Positions 49,378 through 59,823 of a DNA stretch of 64,000 nt are shown here, one piece after another. The stretch's first letter is position 1. Each line of letters starts with the position of its first letter. Under the pieces are notes generated by a model. The model saw only the letters and a list, made by a program, of their open reading frames with translations, had not been told where the DNA came from and searched no databases. Source of the DNA: Pseudoduganella lutea (GTDB taxonomy: Bacteria; Pseudomonadota; Gammaproteobacteria; Burkholderiales; Burkholderiaceae_D); assembly GCF_004209755.1 (NCBI RefSeq), contig NZ_CP035913.1, forward strand, positions 1 to 64,000, in the 5' to 3' direction. Both the position numbers and the translations under genes were made by a program.

Positions 49378-49398
49378 AATCGCGCAATGTGCGCGATT
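49378..49398. promoter_or_regulatory. Candidate IclR operator, quinate operon
   Basis: Perfect nine-base inverted repeat AATCGCGCA (49378-49386) and TGCGCGATT (49390-49398) with spacer ATG, between the IclR gene and its divergent operon. The TGCGC(A/G) core recurs in the pcaH promoter region. Confidence 0.75.
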
Positions 49399-49481
49399 AT
49401 CGTATTTTCACTGGTTTCACGGTGTTTTTTTGGCAGTGGCGCCTTTCTATACTCAGTGCACTGAATCACACGAGGAACGCC

Positions 49482-50414
49482 ATGAGCCAGCCACCCCTGC
49501 CCGTCGAACCCGCCGCGCCACCGGCCAGCCCGCTGCACAACAATCCGCTGAACATCGACGGCATCGAATTCATCGAGTACGCCACCACGCAGCCGCAGGC
49601 GCTCGGCGCCCTGCTGGAAGCCATGGGCTTTGCCGCCGTGGCCCGCCACCGTTCGCGCGAAGTCACGCTGTATCGCCAGGGCGGCATGAACGTCATCGTC
49701 AATGCCGACCCGCGCACGCTGGCGATCGCCGAGAGCGAACCGCAGGCCACCGTGATCGGCGCCATCGCCCTGCGCGTGCGCGACGCCGATGTCGCCTACC
49801 GCCGCGCCGTCGACATGGGTGCGTGGCCGATCCCGACCCGTGCCGGCGTGATGGAATTGAACATCCCCGGCGTGCACTGCGCGGGCGATTCGATCCTGTA
49901 CTTCGTCGACCGTGTCGGCGACTTCTCGATCTACGACGTCGACTTCAAGCCGATCGACGCCAGCGCAAAACCGGGCGCCACGGCGCAGCCACCGGCGGTC
50001 GCCGGGCTGCATTTCTTCGGTGTGGTGCAGGCGATCGGCGCCGGCCGCGCGCCGGAATGGACGGATTTCTATCGCCAGATGCTGGGTTTCCAGCCGCTGG
50101 CAGAGGGCACCTGGTTCGGCGTCGTGCCGAAAGGAACGCTGCTGGCAAGCCCGTGCCACCGCTTCTACCTGCAGCTGGTCGAACCGCCGGAGGGCGCCGG
50201 CGGCCTGCAATGGGAAGAACAGCTGATCCGCGTGGGCCTCGGCGCGCCGGACGTGGCCGCGGCGGTGCGGGCGCTGAAGGAGCGCGGCATCGTCTTCCAG
50301 GACCGCGAGCCGTCGCAACGCGGCGCACTCACCCAACTGTACAGGGGCGGCGTCAGCTTCGAGCTCGTCGCGAGCAGCCTGGAACAGCGCACCGCCGGAG
50401 ACACGCATGACTGA
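49482..50414 (+). CDS. VOC/HPPD-like protein (separate homologue of the QuiC C-terminal domain)
   Basis: A 310-residue two-module vicinal-oxygen-chelate protein resembling 4-hydroxyphenylpyruvate dioxygenase (IEYATTQPQALGALLEAMGF at the start, GLHFFGVVQAIG and DFYRQMLGF in the second half, SFELVAS at the end). The last Glu ligand is in place, but the segment matching HPPD's QHIAL reads EQLIRVGL, so a metal-binding His appears to be missing. In pseudomonad dehydroshikimate dehydratases a domain like this is fused C-terminally to the dehydratase; here it is a separate gene two genes upstream. First gene of the operon; overlaps aroE by eight bases. Confidence 0.82.
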   Translation: MSQPPLPVEPAAPPASPLHNNPLNIDGIEFIEYATTQPQALGALLEAMGFAAVARHRSREVTLYRQGGMNVIVNADPRTLAIAESEPQATVIGAIALRVRDADVAYRRAVDMGAWPIPTRAGVMELNIPGVHCAGDSILYFVDRVGDFSIYDVDFKPIDASAKPGATAQPPAVAGLHFFGVVQAIGAGRAPEWTDFYRQMLGFQPLAEGTWFGVVPKGTLLASPCHRFYLQLVEPPEGAGGLQWEEQLIRVGLGAPDVAAAVRALKERGIVFQDREPSQRGALTQLYRGGVSFELVASSLEQRTAGDTHD

Positions 50415-51252
50415 GATTTCCGGTACCACGCGCATTTTCCCGGTGATCGGCTGGCCCGTCGAGCAGGTCAAGGCGCCCACGCTGTTCAACGCCTTCTTCC
50501 AGCGCCACGGCATCGATGCCCGCGTGATCCCGCTGAAGGTGGCGCCGGGCCAGTACACGGCCGCGGTGCGCACGCTGATGGCGATGGAAAACGTGGGCGG
50601 CATCTTCGTCTCGATCCCGCACAAGCCGATGAGCGTGACGGCCGTCGACGAAGCCAGCCCGCGCGCACTGCTGGCCGGGGCCTGCAACGCGATCTACAAG
50701 GGCGCCGACGGCCGCATCCTGGGTGACCTGATCGATGGCGAAGGATTCATCCGCGCATTCGACCGCACCTGCGGCGACACGCCGTTCCCCTGGCGCAGTG
50801 CCAGCGCGCTGGTGGTCGGCAGCGGCGGCGTCGGCTGCGCCGTGGCCGAGGCACTGGCCGCGCGCGGCATCGCCCGCCTTGCCATCTGCGACACGCGCCC
50901 CGGGCAGGCCGAGGCGCTGCGCGAACGGCTGCAGCAGGCCTTCCCGGCCGTTGCAGTCGCCGTCGGCACGCCGCACGGGGCCGGCCACGACCTGGTCGTC
51001 AATTGCACGCCGCTCGGCATGGACGCGAACGACCCGCTGCCGGTCGATCTCGCCGGCATCGCCCAGTCAAGCATCGTGGCCGACTGCGGCATGAAGATTG
51101 AAATGACGCGGCTGCTGCACACGGCGCGGGACCTGGGCTGCCGCATCCAGAAGGGCAAGGAAATGATGATCGAACAATCGCCGCTGTACCTGGAACTGTT
51201 CGGCTGGCACGGCATATCGGCGGATGCATTCCGCGCACTGGAGGCTTTATGA
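50407..51252 (+). CDS. Shikimate/quinate dehydrogenase, AroE family (catabolic context)
   Basis: A 281-residue dehydrogenase interconverting shikimate (or quinate) and 3-dehydroshikimate (or 3-dehydroquinate). The substrate domain has VSIPHKP near residue 60, where most AroE have NVTxPxK. The nucleotide motif VVGSGGVGCAVAEAL is near 137, and NCTPLGM near 198 closes the site. Its position between HPPD-like and dehydroshikimate dehydratase genes argues for a catabolic role rather than biosynthesis. The stop overlaps the next start (ATGA). Confidence 0.9.
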   Translation: MTEISGTTRIFPVIGWPVEQVKAPTLFNAFFQRHGIDARVIPLKVAPGQYTAAVRTLMAMENVGGIFVSIPHKPMSVTAVDEASPRALLAGACNAIYKGADGRILGDLIDGEGFIRAFDRTCGDTPFPWRSASALVVGSGGVGCAVAEALAARGIARLAICDTRPGQAEALRERLQQAFPAVAVAVGTPHGAGHDLVVNCTPLGMDANDPLPVDLAGIAQSSIVADCGMKIEMTRLLHTARDLGCRIQKGKEMMIEQSPLYLELFGWHGISADAFRALEAL

Positions 51253-52136
51253 ACCTGTCGAACTTCGGCATGGATACGATCACGCTGGGCGGATCGCTCG
51301 AATCGAAACTGGCGGCCTCGCGCGCCAGCGGCTTCACGCAGATCATGCTGTGGGCACGCGACCTGGCCACCTATCCGGGCGGCCTCGAGGCGGCGGTGGC
51401 GCTGGTGCGGGGCAGCGGCCTGCGCGTCACCGGCATCCAGGTAATGCGCGACTACGAGGGCCTGTCCGGCGCGCTGCACGACTACAAGCTCGATATCGCG
51501 AAGCAGATGCTGCTGGTGGCCCGCGCGGTGGGCGCGCCGTTGCTGATGGTGTGCTCCAGCACGTCGAAGCACGCCAGCGGCGACATGGCGCACATCGCCC
51601 GCGATCTCGCCAGGCTGGCCACGCTGGCCGTGCCGCTGGGTGTGCGGATCGGCTATGAAGCCCTGTCGTGGGGCCGCCACGTGAACGGCTACCTGCAATC
51701 GTGGGAAGCCGTGGCGCTGGCCGACCACGCCAACCTCGGCGTGATCCTCGATTCGTACCATATGCTGGCCAACGATGCCGATCTCGATGGGCTCGACGAG
51801 ATCCCCAGCGACAAGATCGCGCTCGTGCAGCTGTCCGACTACATGTGGCGCGAGCTGCGCAATGCCGAGGAGCGGCTGGAAACGGCGCGCCACCTGCGCG
51901 TGTTCCCGGGCGAGGGGGCGCATTCGAAGGAACTGTCGGACATGCTGCGCCGCCTCGACCGCGCCGGCTACCGGGGCGACTTCAGCTTCGAAGTGTTCAA
52001 CGACGATTATGTGCAGCTGCCGCAGGCCTTCGTGGCGAAGCGCGCGCACGCCGGCGCGAAGTGGGTGACGGACCAGGTGCTGCGCCGCAGCCTGCCGGTA
52101 TTGCACGCCACGCCGCACCATGCGGCGATGGCATAG
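51249..52136 (+). CDS. quiC: 3-dehydroshikimate dehydratase (QuiC-type TIM barrel)
   Basis: A 295-residue xylose-isomerase-like barrel that dehydrates 3-dehydroshikimate to protocatechuate. The metal ligands follow the family pattern: Glu137 in IGYEALSWGRHVN, Asp168 in VILDSYH, Gln194 in LVQLSD and Glu248 in FEVFND. It lacks the C-terminal HPPD-like domain of pseudomonad QuiC1, which is encoded here by the separate gene at 49482. This is the step that connects the quinate/shikimate genes to the pca genes 8 kb downstream. Confidence 0.92.
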   Translation: MNLSNFGMDTITLGGSLESKLAASRASGFTQIMLWARDLATYPGGLEAAVALVRGSGLRVTGIQVMRDYEGLSGALHDYKLDIAKQMLLVARAVGAPLLMVCSSTSKHASGDMAHIARDLARLATLAVPLGVRIGYEALSWGRHVNGYLQSWEAVALADHANLGVILDSYHMLANDADLDGLDEIPSDKIALVQLSDYMWRELRNAEERLETARHLRVFPGEGAHSKELSDMLRRLDRAGYRGDFSFEVFNDDYVQLPQAFVAKRAHAGAKWVTDQVLRRSLPVLHATPHHAAMA

Positions 52137-52145
52137 GGAGCGGCC

Positions 52146-52610
52146 GTGCGGACGATCATGGTATTGAATGGCCCGAACCTGAACCTGCTGGGCTCGCGCG
52201 AACCGGGCATCTACGGGGCGCACACGCTGGCCGACGTGGAAGGCCTGTGCCGCGACGCCTGCGCCAGGCACGGCTTCGCGCTCGACTTCCGCCAGTCGAA
52301 CCACGAAGGCGTGCTGCTCGACGCACTGCACGAGGCGGGCGCCGCGCAGGCTGCCGGCATGCTGGCCGGCGTGGTGCTGAACGCCGGCGCCTATACGCAC
52401 ACGTCGGTGGCACTGCACGATGCGATCAAGGGTGCGTCGGTGCGCGTGATTGAGCTGCACATCTCGAACGTGCATGCCCGCGAACCGTTCCGGCACCATT
52501 CCTTCATCGCCCCGGCCGCGCAGGGCGTGATCGCCGGGCTGGGTGTCCAGGGCTATGCGCTGGCGATCGCGGCACTGGCCGATCACGGAAACCGGAACGG
52601 AAACGCCTGA
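52146..52610 (+). CDS. aroQ: Type II 3-dehydroquinate dehydratase
   Basis: A 154-residue enzyme converting 3-dehydroquinate to 3-dehydroshikimate. Family motifs: [19 protein letters not shown] at 6-24, with the catalytic Tyr, [13 protein letters not shown] with the substrate-binding Asn, and [17 protein letters not shown]. The start is a GTG at 52146 with GGGAGCGG upstream. In this operon it serves quinate breakdown; a separate biosynthetic dehydroquinase would be expected elsewhere. Confidence 0.95.
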   Translation: MRTIMVLNGPNLNLLGSREPGIYGAHTLADVEGLCRDACARHGFALDFRQSNHEGVLLDALHEAGAAQAAGMLAGVVLNAGAYTHTSVALHDAIKGASVRVIELHISNVHAREPFRHHSFIAPAAQGVIAGLGVQGYALAIAALADHGNRNGNA

Positions 52611-52612
52611 CC

Positions 52613-53833
52613 ATGCACGGTGTGCCTTCCCCCGTCGCTCCGCAGCCCATCGTTCCGATGTCCATCGTACTGATGCTGCTGCTGGCCGCGCAACCGGTCG
52701 CCACCGACCTGTACCTGCCGGCGCTGCCGCACATCGCGGCGGACCTGGATGTGGCGGCGGGGCAGGCGCAGGCCACGCTGACGGTCTTCATCCTGGCCTT
52801 CGGCATCGCGCAACTGGCGGCGGGACCGCTGGCCGATCGTTACGGGCGGCGCCGCTTGCTGCTCTGGGGCCTGGCGCTGTACGTGCTGGCAGCAATCGCC
52901 GGCGCGCTCGCACCGGCGCTGCCCATGCTGCTGGCGGCGCGCGCCGTGCAGGGCATCGGCACGGCGGCATCGGTGATCGCCGCGCGCGCCATCATCCGCG
53001 ACCAGCATGCGGGCGCCGCCGGCATGCGCGCCATGGCCCGCAGCCTGACCGGACAAAGCGCGATCGGCGTGGCCTGCCCGCTCGCCGGCGGGCTGGCGGC
53101 GCACTACCTGGGCTGGCATGCCACGCTGGGCATGGTGGCCGGCTTCGGCGTGCTGGCATGGCTGGCCGTGTACACGGGCTACCGCGAAACGTGGCGCCGG
53201 CCGGAAGGCGATCGCCCGGCAGGGCTGCTGACCTTCCTGGCGCATCCGCAGTTCGTCGCCTGCGCGCTGCTGGCGGGCCTGTCCTTTTCAGGCGCGCTGT
53301 GCTTCCTGATCCTGTCGCCCTTCGTGTTCATCGGCGAGTTCGGCATGTCGCGCCTGGCCTACGGCGCGCTGCCCGCCCTGTGCTCGCTGGCATTCCTGCT
53401 GGGCACGGTACTCTGCGGCCGGCTGCTGCGGCACTGGAGCGTGCCGCGCGTGGTGCGGCTCGGTGCCTGCCTGTCGCTGCTCGGCGGCGCCGGCCAGGTG
53501 CTGCTGTGGCACGGCGGCGTGCATGCGGTGTGGGCGCTGGTACTGCCGCAGTGCGTGTACATGCTGGGCCACGGTTTCCACAACCCGTGCGGCCAGGCCG
53601 GGGCCGTGGCGCCGTTCCCGGCCCAGGCGGGGCGCGCGGCGGCCGTGTCGGGCTTCGTGCTGACGGCCACGGGTTTCGTCAGCGGCCAGCTGGCTTCGGC
53701 CAGCGGCGCGTCGCCTTCCGACACGCTGGTGGCGGCGATGGGGTGCATCACCGCGCTGCTGGCCGTCGTCGCCCTCGTATTCGTGCCGCTGGCGTGCCGC
53801 GACGGCCCGCTGCCCCGCCCCGCCAGCCAATAA
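52613..53833 (+). CDS. MFS transporter, Bcr/CflA-type
   Basis: A 406-residue 12-helix transporter. It shows ATDLYLPALPHIAADL in helix 1, the MFS loop GPLADRYGRR near residue 75 and ARAVQGIGTAASVIAARAII typical of Bcr/CflA drug exporters. It starts two bases after the aroQ stop, so it is in the operon. It may export inhibitory aromatic intermediates, or it may import substrate; the family argues for export. Confidence 0.9.
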   Translation: MHGVPSPVAPQPIVPMSIVLMLLLAAQPVATDLYLPALPHIAADLDVAAGQAQATLTVFILAFGIAQLAAGPLADRYGRRRLLLWGLALYVLAAIAGALAPALPMLLAARAVQGIGTAASVIAARAIIRDQHAGAAGMRAMARSLTGQSAIGVACPLAGGLAAHYLGWHATLGMVAGFGVLAWLAVYTGYRETWRRPEGDRPAGLLTFLAHPQFVACALLAGLSFSGALCFLILSPFVFIGEFGMSRLAYGALPALCSLAFLLGTVLCGRLLRHWSVPRVVRLGACLSLLGGAGQVLLWHGGVHAVWALVLPQCVYMLGHGFHNPCGQAGAVAPFPAQAGRAAAVSGFVLTATGFVSGQLASASGASPSDTLVAAMGCITALLAVVALVFVPLACRDGPLPRPASQ

Positions 53834-53855
53834 CAATATTCACAACAACGGAGAC

Positions 53856-54986
53856 ATGATGAAAGCGAAAATCCTCGCGGCCTGGATGGCGGTCGCCTGC
53901 CCGGCCCTTGCCGGCGCCCAGGCCACCGGTGTGACCCTGTACGGCAACTTCGATGAATACATCGGCCACGTGCGCAACGACAGGGGCGCCCACGTCACGG
54001 GCCTGAACGATGGCGCGATCCTGCGCAGCCGCCTCGGCGTGCGCGGCAGCGAAGACCTGGGCGATGGCGTGCAGCTGAAGTACGTGCTGGAGATGGGCCT
54101 GAACGCCGATGCCGGTTCGGCGGCCGACACCAGCCGCCTGTTCGACCGCCAGGCGTGGCTCGGCCTGGCCACGAAGGCGGGCGAGTTCCGCGCCGGTCGC
54201 CAGAACACCGAGATCTTCATGATCGGCGGCGCCATCGACTACACGGACCGCACCACATTCGGTTCCGTCGTCAATTCCTTCGGCATCCCGTCGCGCTACG
54301 ACAACGACCTGTCCTACCGCTCCCCGCGCATCGGCGGCTTCGAGGCCACCGTGCACTATGCGTTGCCGGAAAACGGCGGCGCCACGCGCGGCAACCACCC
54401 GATCTGGCAACTGGCGCTGGACTATACGCGCGCGCCGTTCCGCTTCGGCTATGCGGGCCTGCAGGCCAGTCCCGACGATGCCACGGCCACCGTGCACGAA
54501 AAGATCCGCTACCACAACGTCTACGCCAACTACCGCTACGGCCGGGGCACGCTGTACGCGACCTTCGTGCGCAGCAATAACTCGACGGCCAACGCCAGCG
54601 GCAACAACGCCGGCACCATTCTCAGCAACGTATCGATTCCGAACAATTACTTTGCCGGCACCGACCCGAACGCGACGCGCTACTACCACATCTGGCAGCT
54701 CTCGGCCGACTACCGCGTCGACGAACGGCTGCGCGTGGGCGCGCTGTACGGCGAGATCCACGACCAATCGGGCGGCGGCGCCGGCGCGCGCGGCGCCAGC
54801 GCCGGCGGCTACTACGACCTGTCGCGGCGCACGTCGCTGTACGCGTTCGCCGCGTGGCTGAAGAACGATGCCGCCGCCGGGTTCCGCTTCAGCAGCTCGG
54901 CCGGGCCGTCGGCCAACCTGGCCGGCGACGACATCAATGGCCGCCGCCTGACCGGCGTGCAGCTGGGCATCCTGCACAAATTCTAG
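53856..54986 (+). CDS. Gram-negative porin (general diffusion type)
   Basis: A 376-residue outer-membrane trimeric porin of the betaproteobacterial Porin_4 family. Signal peptide at 1-22, then GVTLYGNFDEYIGHV, SRLGVRGSEDLGDGVQLKY and RQAWLGLATKAGEFRAGRQN, and the terminal GILHKF with C-terminal Phe. CGGAGA precedes the ATG. Inside this operon it probably admits quinate, shikimate or aromatic acids through the outer membrane. Confidence 0.94.
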   Translation: MMKAKILAAWMAVACPALAGAQATGVTLYGNFDEYIGHVRNDRGAHVTGLNDGAILRSRLGVRGSEDLGDGVQLKYVLEMGLNADAGSAADTSRLFDRQAWLGLATKAGEFRAGRQNTEIFMIGGAIDYTDRTTFGSVVNSFGIPSRYDNDLSYRSPRIGGFEATVHYALPENGGATRGNHPIWQLALDYTRAPFRFGYAGLQASPDDATATVHEKIRYHNVYANYRYGRGTLYATFVRSNNSTANASGNNAGTILSNVSIPNNYFAGTDPNATRYYHIWQLSADYRVDERLRVGALYGEIHDQSGGGAGARGASAGGYYDLSRRTSLYAFAAWLKNDAAAGFRFSSSAGPSANLAGDDINGRRLTGVQLGILHKF

Positions 54987-55112
54987 AAAACAGTTCCGTC
55001 AAGAGAACGCAACCCCGTGAATCAACGGCGCCCGCGGGCGCACACTATACTTGGAGGACGATATGTGCACAGCTTTGCAACCCCATCATGCCCCGACGGC
55101 CGGGGGCCAACC

Positions 55113-56488
55113 ATGAAATCACAAGCCCGCAAGGCCACGCTGAGCGGCTGGATCGGCTCGGTACTGGAGTACTACGACTTCTTTATCTACGCCACCGCCG
55201 CCACGCTGGTCTTTCCGCAGATTTTCTTCCCGTCCACCGATCCGAAAACGGCGATCGTCGCCTCCCTGGCCACCTACGGCGTGGGCTACATCGCCCGCCC
55301 GATCGGCGCGTTCATGCTGGGCCACTGGGGCGACACGCGGGGCCGCAAGTACGTGCTGTTGATGTGCATGTTCCTGATGGGGATCTCGACGATGGCCGTC
55401 GGCCTGCTGCCCACGTATGAACAGGTGGGCGTGCTGGCGCCGGCCATGCTGGTGGTGCTGCGGCTCGTGCAGGGCTTCGCCGTGGCCGGCGAGATTTCCG
55501 GGGCCAGCTCGATGATCCTGGAACACGCGCCGTTCGGCCGCCGCGGCTTCTACGCCAGCTTCACGCTGCAGGGCGTGCAGGCCGGCCAGATCCTGGCCGC
55601 CGCCGTCTTCCTGCCGCTGGCGCATTTCATGCCCGACGCGCAGTTCAACGCGTGGGGCTGGCGCATCCCGTTCCTGCTCAGCGCCTTCGTCATCCTCGCC
55701 GGCTACCTGATCCGCCGCAACGTGCACGAGACCCCGGCGTTCGCGCAGGAAAACAAGCGCGCCAAGGCGCCGATGGTGGAAGCGGTGACGGAAAGCTGGC
55801 GCGACATGCTGCGCGTGGTGTGCATGGCGTTCATGAACGTGATCCCCGTGGTGACGTCGATCTTCGGCGCCGCCTACGCGGTGCAGCCCGGGTACGGCAA
55901 CGGCTTTTCGAAGGATGTGTACCTGTGGATCCCCGTGCTGGGCAATTGCCTGGCCGTGCTGGTGATCCCGTTCGTCGGCATCCTGGCCGACAAGGTGGGC
56001 CGCAAGCCGCCGATCGTCGTCGGCGCCCTGCTCTCCGGCCTGCTGTCGTTCGGCTACCTGTATGCGATCAGCATTCATAACGTGCCGCTGGCGATCGCCA
56101 TGTCGCTGCTGATGTGGGGCGTCGTGTACCAGGGCTACAACGCCGTGTTCCCGAGCTTCTACCCCGAGCTGTTCCCGACCCGCACCCGCGTGTCCGCCAT
56201 GGCGATCTCGCAGAACCTGGGCACGCTGGTCACCGCGATGCTGCCGGCCGTCTTCGCCTTCGTGGCGCCCCCGGGGCCAACGACATCCCGCTGAAGGTGG
56301 GTGCCATCACGTTCGGCGTGACCGTGATCGCCGCGCTGGCCGCGCTGTCAGCCCGCGAAACCTACCGGATCAGGATGGAAGACCTGGGCAAGGTGGATGC
56401 CGTGCCGATGCCGAAGGAAGAGTATGTGCGGCTGCGCAAGGCCAGCGCCGCGCCGGTGAAGGGAAGCGGGCACGAACGCGCGGCGTGA
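55113..56488 (+). pseudogene. MHS-family MFS transporter (ShiA-like), frameshifted near the C-terminus
   Basis: A 12-helix metabolite:H+ symporter. It starts GWIGSVLEYYDFFIYATAA, has GHWGDTRGRKYVLL, EISGASSMILEHAPFGRRG and AWGWRIPFLLSAF. The frame breaks near 56272: four G give APPGPTTSR and a stop at 56294, whereas a fifth G restores ANDIPLKVGAITFG and a normal tail to the stop at 56486-56488. As read, the last helix and tail are lost. The homopolymer makes a sequencing error likely. Shikimate or another hydroaromatic acid is the probable substrate from context. Confidence 0.83.
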
Positions 56489-56515
56489 GCCGTGTGAAGC
56501 TGGACTGATCCAGGC

Positions 56516-56553
56516 AAAAAAAATCCCCGGTACGACATACCGGGGATTTTTTT
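56516..56553. terminator. Bidirectional terminator between the MHS transporter and pobA
   Basis: Stem AATCCCCGGTA/TACCGGGGATT with loop CGACA, flanked by A-runs on the left and T-runs on the right. It works for both convergent genes and lies 16 bases before the pobA stop. Confidence 0.93.
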
Positions 56554-56568
56554 ACGCTAACAGCGCCA

Positions 56569-57759
<1,191 letters not shown>

Positions 57760-57815
57760 TTAAGGTCGTGAACGGATCGTAATGCTGCTGTCACAATAAA
57801 AAAATGGATGAAGCC

Positions 57816-57839
57816 TGCAAAAACTTGTACTATTTTGCA
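57816..57839. promoter_or_regulatory. Candidate PobR operator in the pobA promoter region
   Basis: Inverted repeat TGCAAAA (57816-57822) and TTTTGCA (57833-57839), in the AT-rich divergent region between pobA and the AraC-family gene, 20 bases before the regulator start. Confidence 0.55.
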
Positions 57840-57858
57840 AAGGCCTGTGCAGGACGAC

Positions 57859-58755
57859 ATGAAAACGCTGCCCAACGAAATTCCCCGGTTCGCCCTGTAC
57901 GGCGACAATACGCCGATCGACAATGCCGAGTTCGTGCACATCGAGCTGATCGAAACGCGCAGCCGGCTGCACGACTGGCACATCGGCCCGCACACGCACC
58001 TCGGGCTGTTCCAGGTGCTGTTCCTGATGGCCGGCCACGTCAGCGCGCAGGTGGAAACCATGCAGTGGGAGTGCGACGGCCCCACCGTCATCACGATCCA
58101 CCCGAGCGTCGTGCACGCGTTTGATTTTTCCGAGGAAGCGCAGGGCTATGTGCTGACGATGGACCAGAACGTGGTGCTGTCGGTGGACCTGTTCGCGCCG
58201 CTGTTCCTGCGCCCGCAGGCCATGCGCCTGCACGAAAACCCGGTCGTGCAGGACCGCCTGGCGGCGCTGCTGCACCAGTTGCTGCTGGAGGCGGCCGGCC
58301 CGCGCTATGGCCAGGCGCTGATGGTGGAATGGCTGGCCCGCAGTGTACTGCTGTTGCTGGTGCGGCTGGAAACGGAGCGGCGCATGGCCGACCAGTCGGG
58401 CCATGTGGAATTCGAACTGTTCAGCCGTTTCCGCGCCCTCGTGGAAGAACATTTCCGCGAGCAGTGGCTGGTGGGCCGCTATGCCGGCGAGCTGCGCGTG
58501 ACGGCCGTGCGCCTGAACCGCCTGTGCATGAAGCTGGCCGGCAAGTCCGCCTTCGAGATGGCGCAGGACCGGCTCATGCTCGAAGCGTGCCGCAAGCTCA
58601 CCTACGTGCCCGCGTCGGTGGCCAGCATCGGCTATGAACTGGGATTCCAGGACCCGGCCTACTTCAGCCGGCTGTTCCGCAAACGGCTGGGCGTGACGCC
58701 GAAGCAGTACCGCGAACAGTCTCGAAGCGGCGCCGCCATCACCACCCCGTTATAG
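57859..58755 (+). CDS. AraC-family regulator, probable pobA activator
   Basis: A 298-residue regulator with an N-terminal cupin ligand domain (about 20-140; WHIGPHTHLGLFQVLFL) and a C-terminal double helix-turn-helix (about 200-290; SVASIGYELGFQDPAYFSRL, LGVTPKQYREQ). The ATG at 57859 has AGGA five bases upstream and matches the family start (LPNEIPRFALYG). Divergent from pobA, so it very likely activates it with 4-hydroxybenzoate, as the AraC-type PobR/PobC proteins of pseudomonads do. Confidence 0.9.
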   Translation: MKTLPNEIPRFALYGDNTPIDNAEFVHIELIETRSRLHDWHIGPHTHLGLFQVLFLMAGHVSAQVETMQWECDGPTVITIHPSVVHAFDFSEEAQGYVLTMDQNVVLSVDLFAPLFLRPQAMRLHENPVVQDRLAALLHQLLLEAAGPRYGQALMVEWLARSVLLLLVRLETERRMADQSGHVEFELFSRFRALVEEHFREQWLVGRYAGELRVTAVRLNRLCMKLAGKSAFEMAQDRLMLEACRKLTYVPASVASIGYELGFQDPAYFSRLFRKRLGVTPKQYREQSRSGAAITTPL

Positions 58756-58761
58756 TAAAGC

Positions 58762-58794
58762 AAAACTGGGGACAGACCCTGGTTTCCAGGAAAC
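58762..58794 (+). repeat. REP-like repeat, GACAGACCCT type
   Basis: AAAACTGGGGACAGACCCTG followed by GTTTCCAGGAAACG; the tail TTTCCAGGAAA is itself palindromic. It begins seven bases after the AraC-family stop and is inverted relative to the next copy. Confidence 0.85.
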
Positions 58795-58841
58795 GTGGCC
58801 AGGATACCGGCGAATGGCCACCGATCGCCGCAATGTCCGAG

Positions 58842-58877
58842 ACGTTTCCTGGAAACAGGGGTACGTCCCCTATTTTT
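58842..58877 (-). repeat. REP-like repeat, GACGTACCCC type
   Basis: On the minus strand it reads AAAAATAGGGGACGTACCCC then TGTTTCCAGGAAACGT. It is the inverted partner of the copy at 58762-58794, with 47 bases between them. Confidence 0.85.
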
Positions 58878-58882
58878 CTTCT

Positions 58883-58908
58883 AAGCAGGGGTACGTCCCC
58901 AGTTTTGG
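58883..58908 (-). repeat. REP-like repeat, partial copy
   Basis: On the minus strand it reads CAAAACTGGGGACGTACCCC then TGC; the AGGAAA tail is missing. It ends just before the stop codon of the IclR gene at 58910. Confidence 0.8.
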
Positions 58909-58909
58909 C

Positions 58910-59677
58910 CTACAGCAATGCCGACAGTTCCGCCTGGATCTTGACCATGGCCGGCAGGCAGCGCTCAACCATCGCATCGAGCGGCATCCGCCCTTCGTGC
59001 ACGCTGACATTGAGCGCGGCCACGATCTCGCCGCGAAAATTACGCAGCGGGACCGCGATCGCCCGCAAGCCCAGTTCCAGCTCCTGGTCGACGAGGGCAT
59101 AGCCCTGCTCGCGCGCCCGCGCGATTTCCAGTGCCAGCCGCTCGCGGTGCACGATCGTGTGCGCCGTGATGCGCTCGGGCTCCACGGTGGACAGGTAGCG
59201 CTCCACCGCGTCCGGCGGCAGGTGCGCCAGCAGCACGCGGCCGTTCGCGGTGCAGTAGGCCGGCACGCGCGTGCCCGGCTGCAAGGTCGTCGACACGAGG
59301 CGCCCCGCACTGACGGCGGCCACGCACACGAGCTCGAGGTCGTCGAGCACACCGCACGATGCCGCCTCTCCCAGCGAATACGCCAGGCGGTACAGCAGCG
59401 GTTGCGCGATGCGCGGCAGCCGCGCCGAATGCAGGTACGACTGCCCCAGCCGCAGCACGGCCGGCGTCAGCGAAAACAGCTTGTTGTCGTGCCGCATGTA
59501 GCCCAGGTGCGTCAAGGTGATCAGGTAGCGCCGCGCGGCGGCCCGCGTCAGGCCGGTACGGCCGGCCACCTCGGCGATCGTCAGCCGCGCGCGTTCCTGG
59601 TCGAATGCCTCGATCACCTGCAAGCCTTTTTCCAGGCCGGCGACGAGATCGCGCGGGTGGGGCGTCACTGGGTCCAT
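58910..59677 (-). CDS. IclR-family regulator of the pca operon
   Basis: A 255-residue regulator of the PcaR/PcaU type: winged helix (LTIAEVAGRTGLTRAAARRY, about 32-51) and ligand domain (TLQPGTRVPAYCTANGRVLL near 135). Only moderately similar to the IclR protein at 48570, so not a recent duplicate. Divergent from pcaHGB-CD across 158 bases holding several TGCGCA elements. The expected effector is protocatechuate or 3-oxoadipate (inference). The ATG at 59677 is chosen because upstream residues do not fit the family. Confidence 0.9.
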   Translation of the reverse strand: MDPVTPHPRDLVAGLEKGLQVIEAFDQERARLTIAEVAGRTGLTRAAARRYLITLTHLGYMRHDNKLFSLTPAVLRLGQSYLHSARLPRIAQPLLYRLAYSLGEAASCGVLDDLELVCVAAVSAGRLVSTTLQPGTRVPAYCTANGRVLLAHLPPDAVERYLSTVEPERITAHTIVHRERLALEIARAREQGYALVDQELELGLRAIAVPLRNFRGEIVAALNVSVHEGRMPLDAMVERCLPAMVKIQAELSALL

Positions 59678-59695
59678 GAGAAATCTCCTATTTTG

Positions 59696-59823
59696 TGCGA
59701 GTATCGCACATAGTGTGCGCACTGCGCATGGAGCCAGACATTGCCCCGTTGAAGTCGAAGGTGCCCAAGGCCTAACATGGCCTGCATCCGACCACCGCAT
59801 CCATTACATTGCGCAGTGCGCAC
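59696..59823. promoter_or_regulatory. Operator region of the pca operon with 14-base inverted repeat
   Basis: GTGCGCACTGCGCA at 59715-59728 is repeated in perfect inverted orientation, TGCGCAGTGCGCAC, at 59810-59823, 81 bases away. A further palindrome TGCGA-GTA-TCGCA lies at 59696-59708. The right arm ends 12 bases before the pcaH start. The layout suggests two-site binding with looping by the divergent IclR protein. Confidence 0.8.

Noticed and set aside
49340..50410. Alternative plus-strand frame over the VOC gene.
   Set aside because: Arg/Ala-rich shadow; the chosen frame has HPPD-like motifs and couples to aroE.
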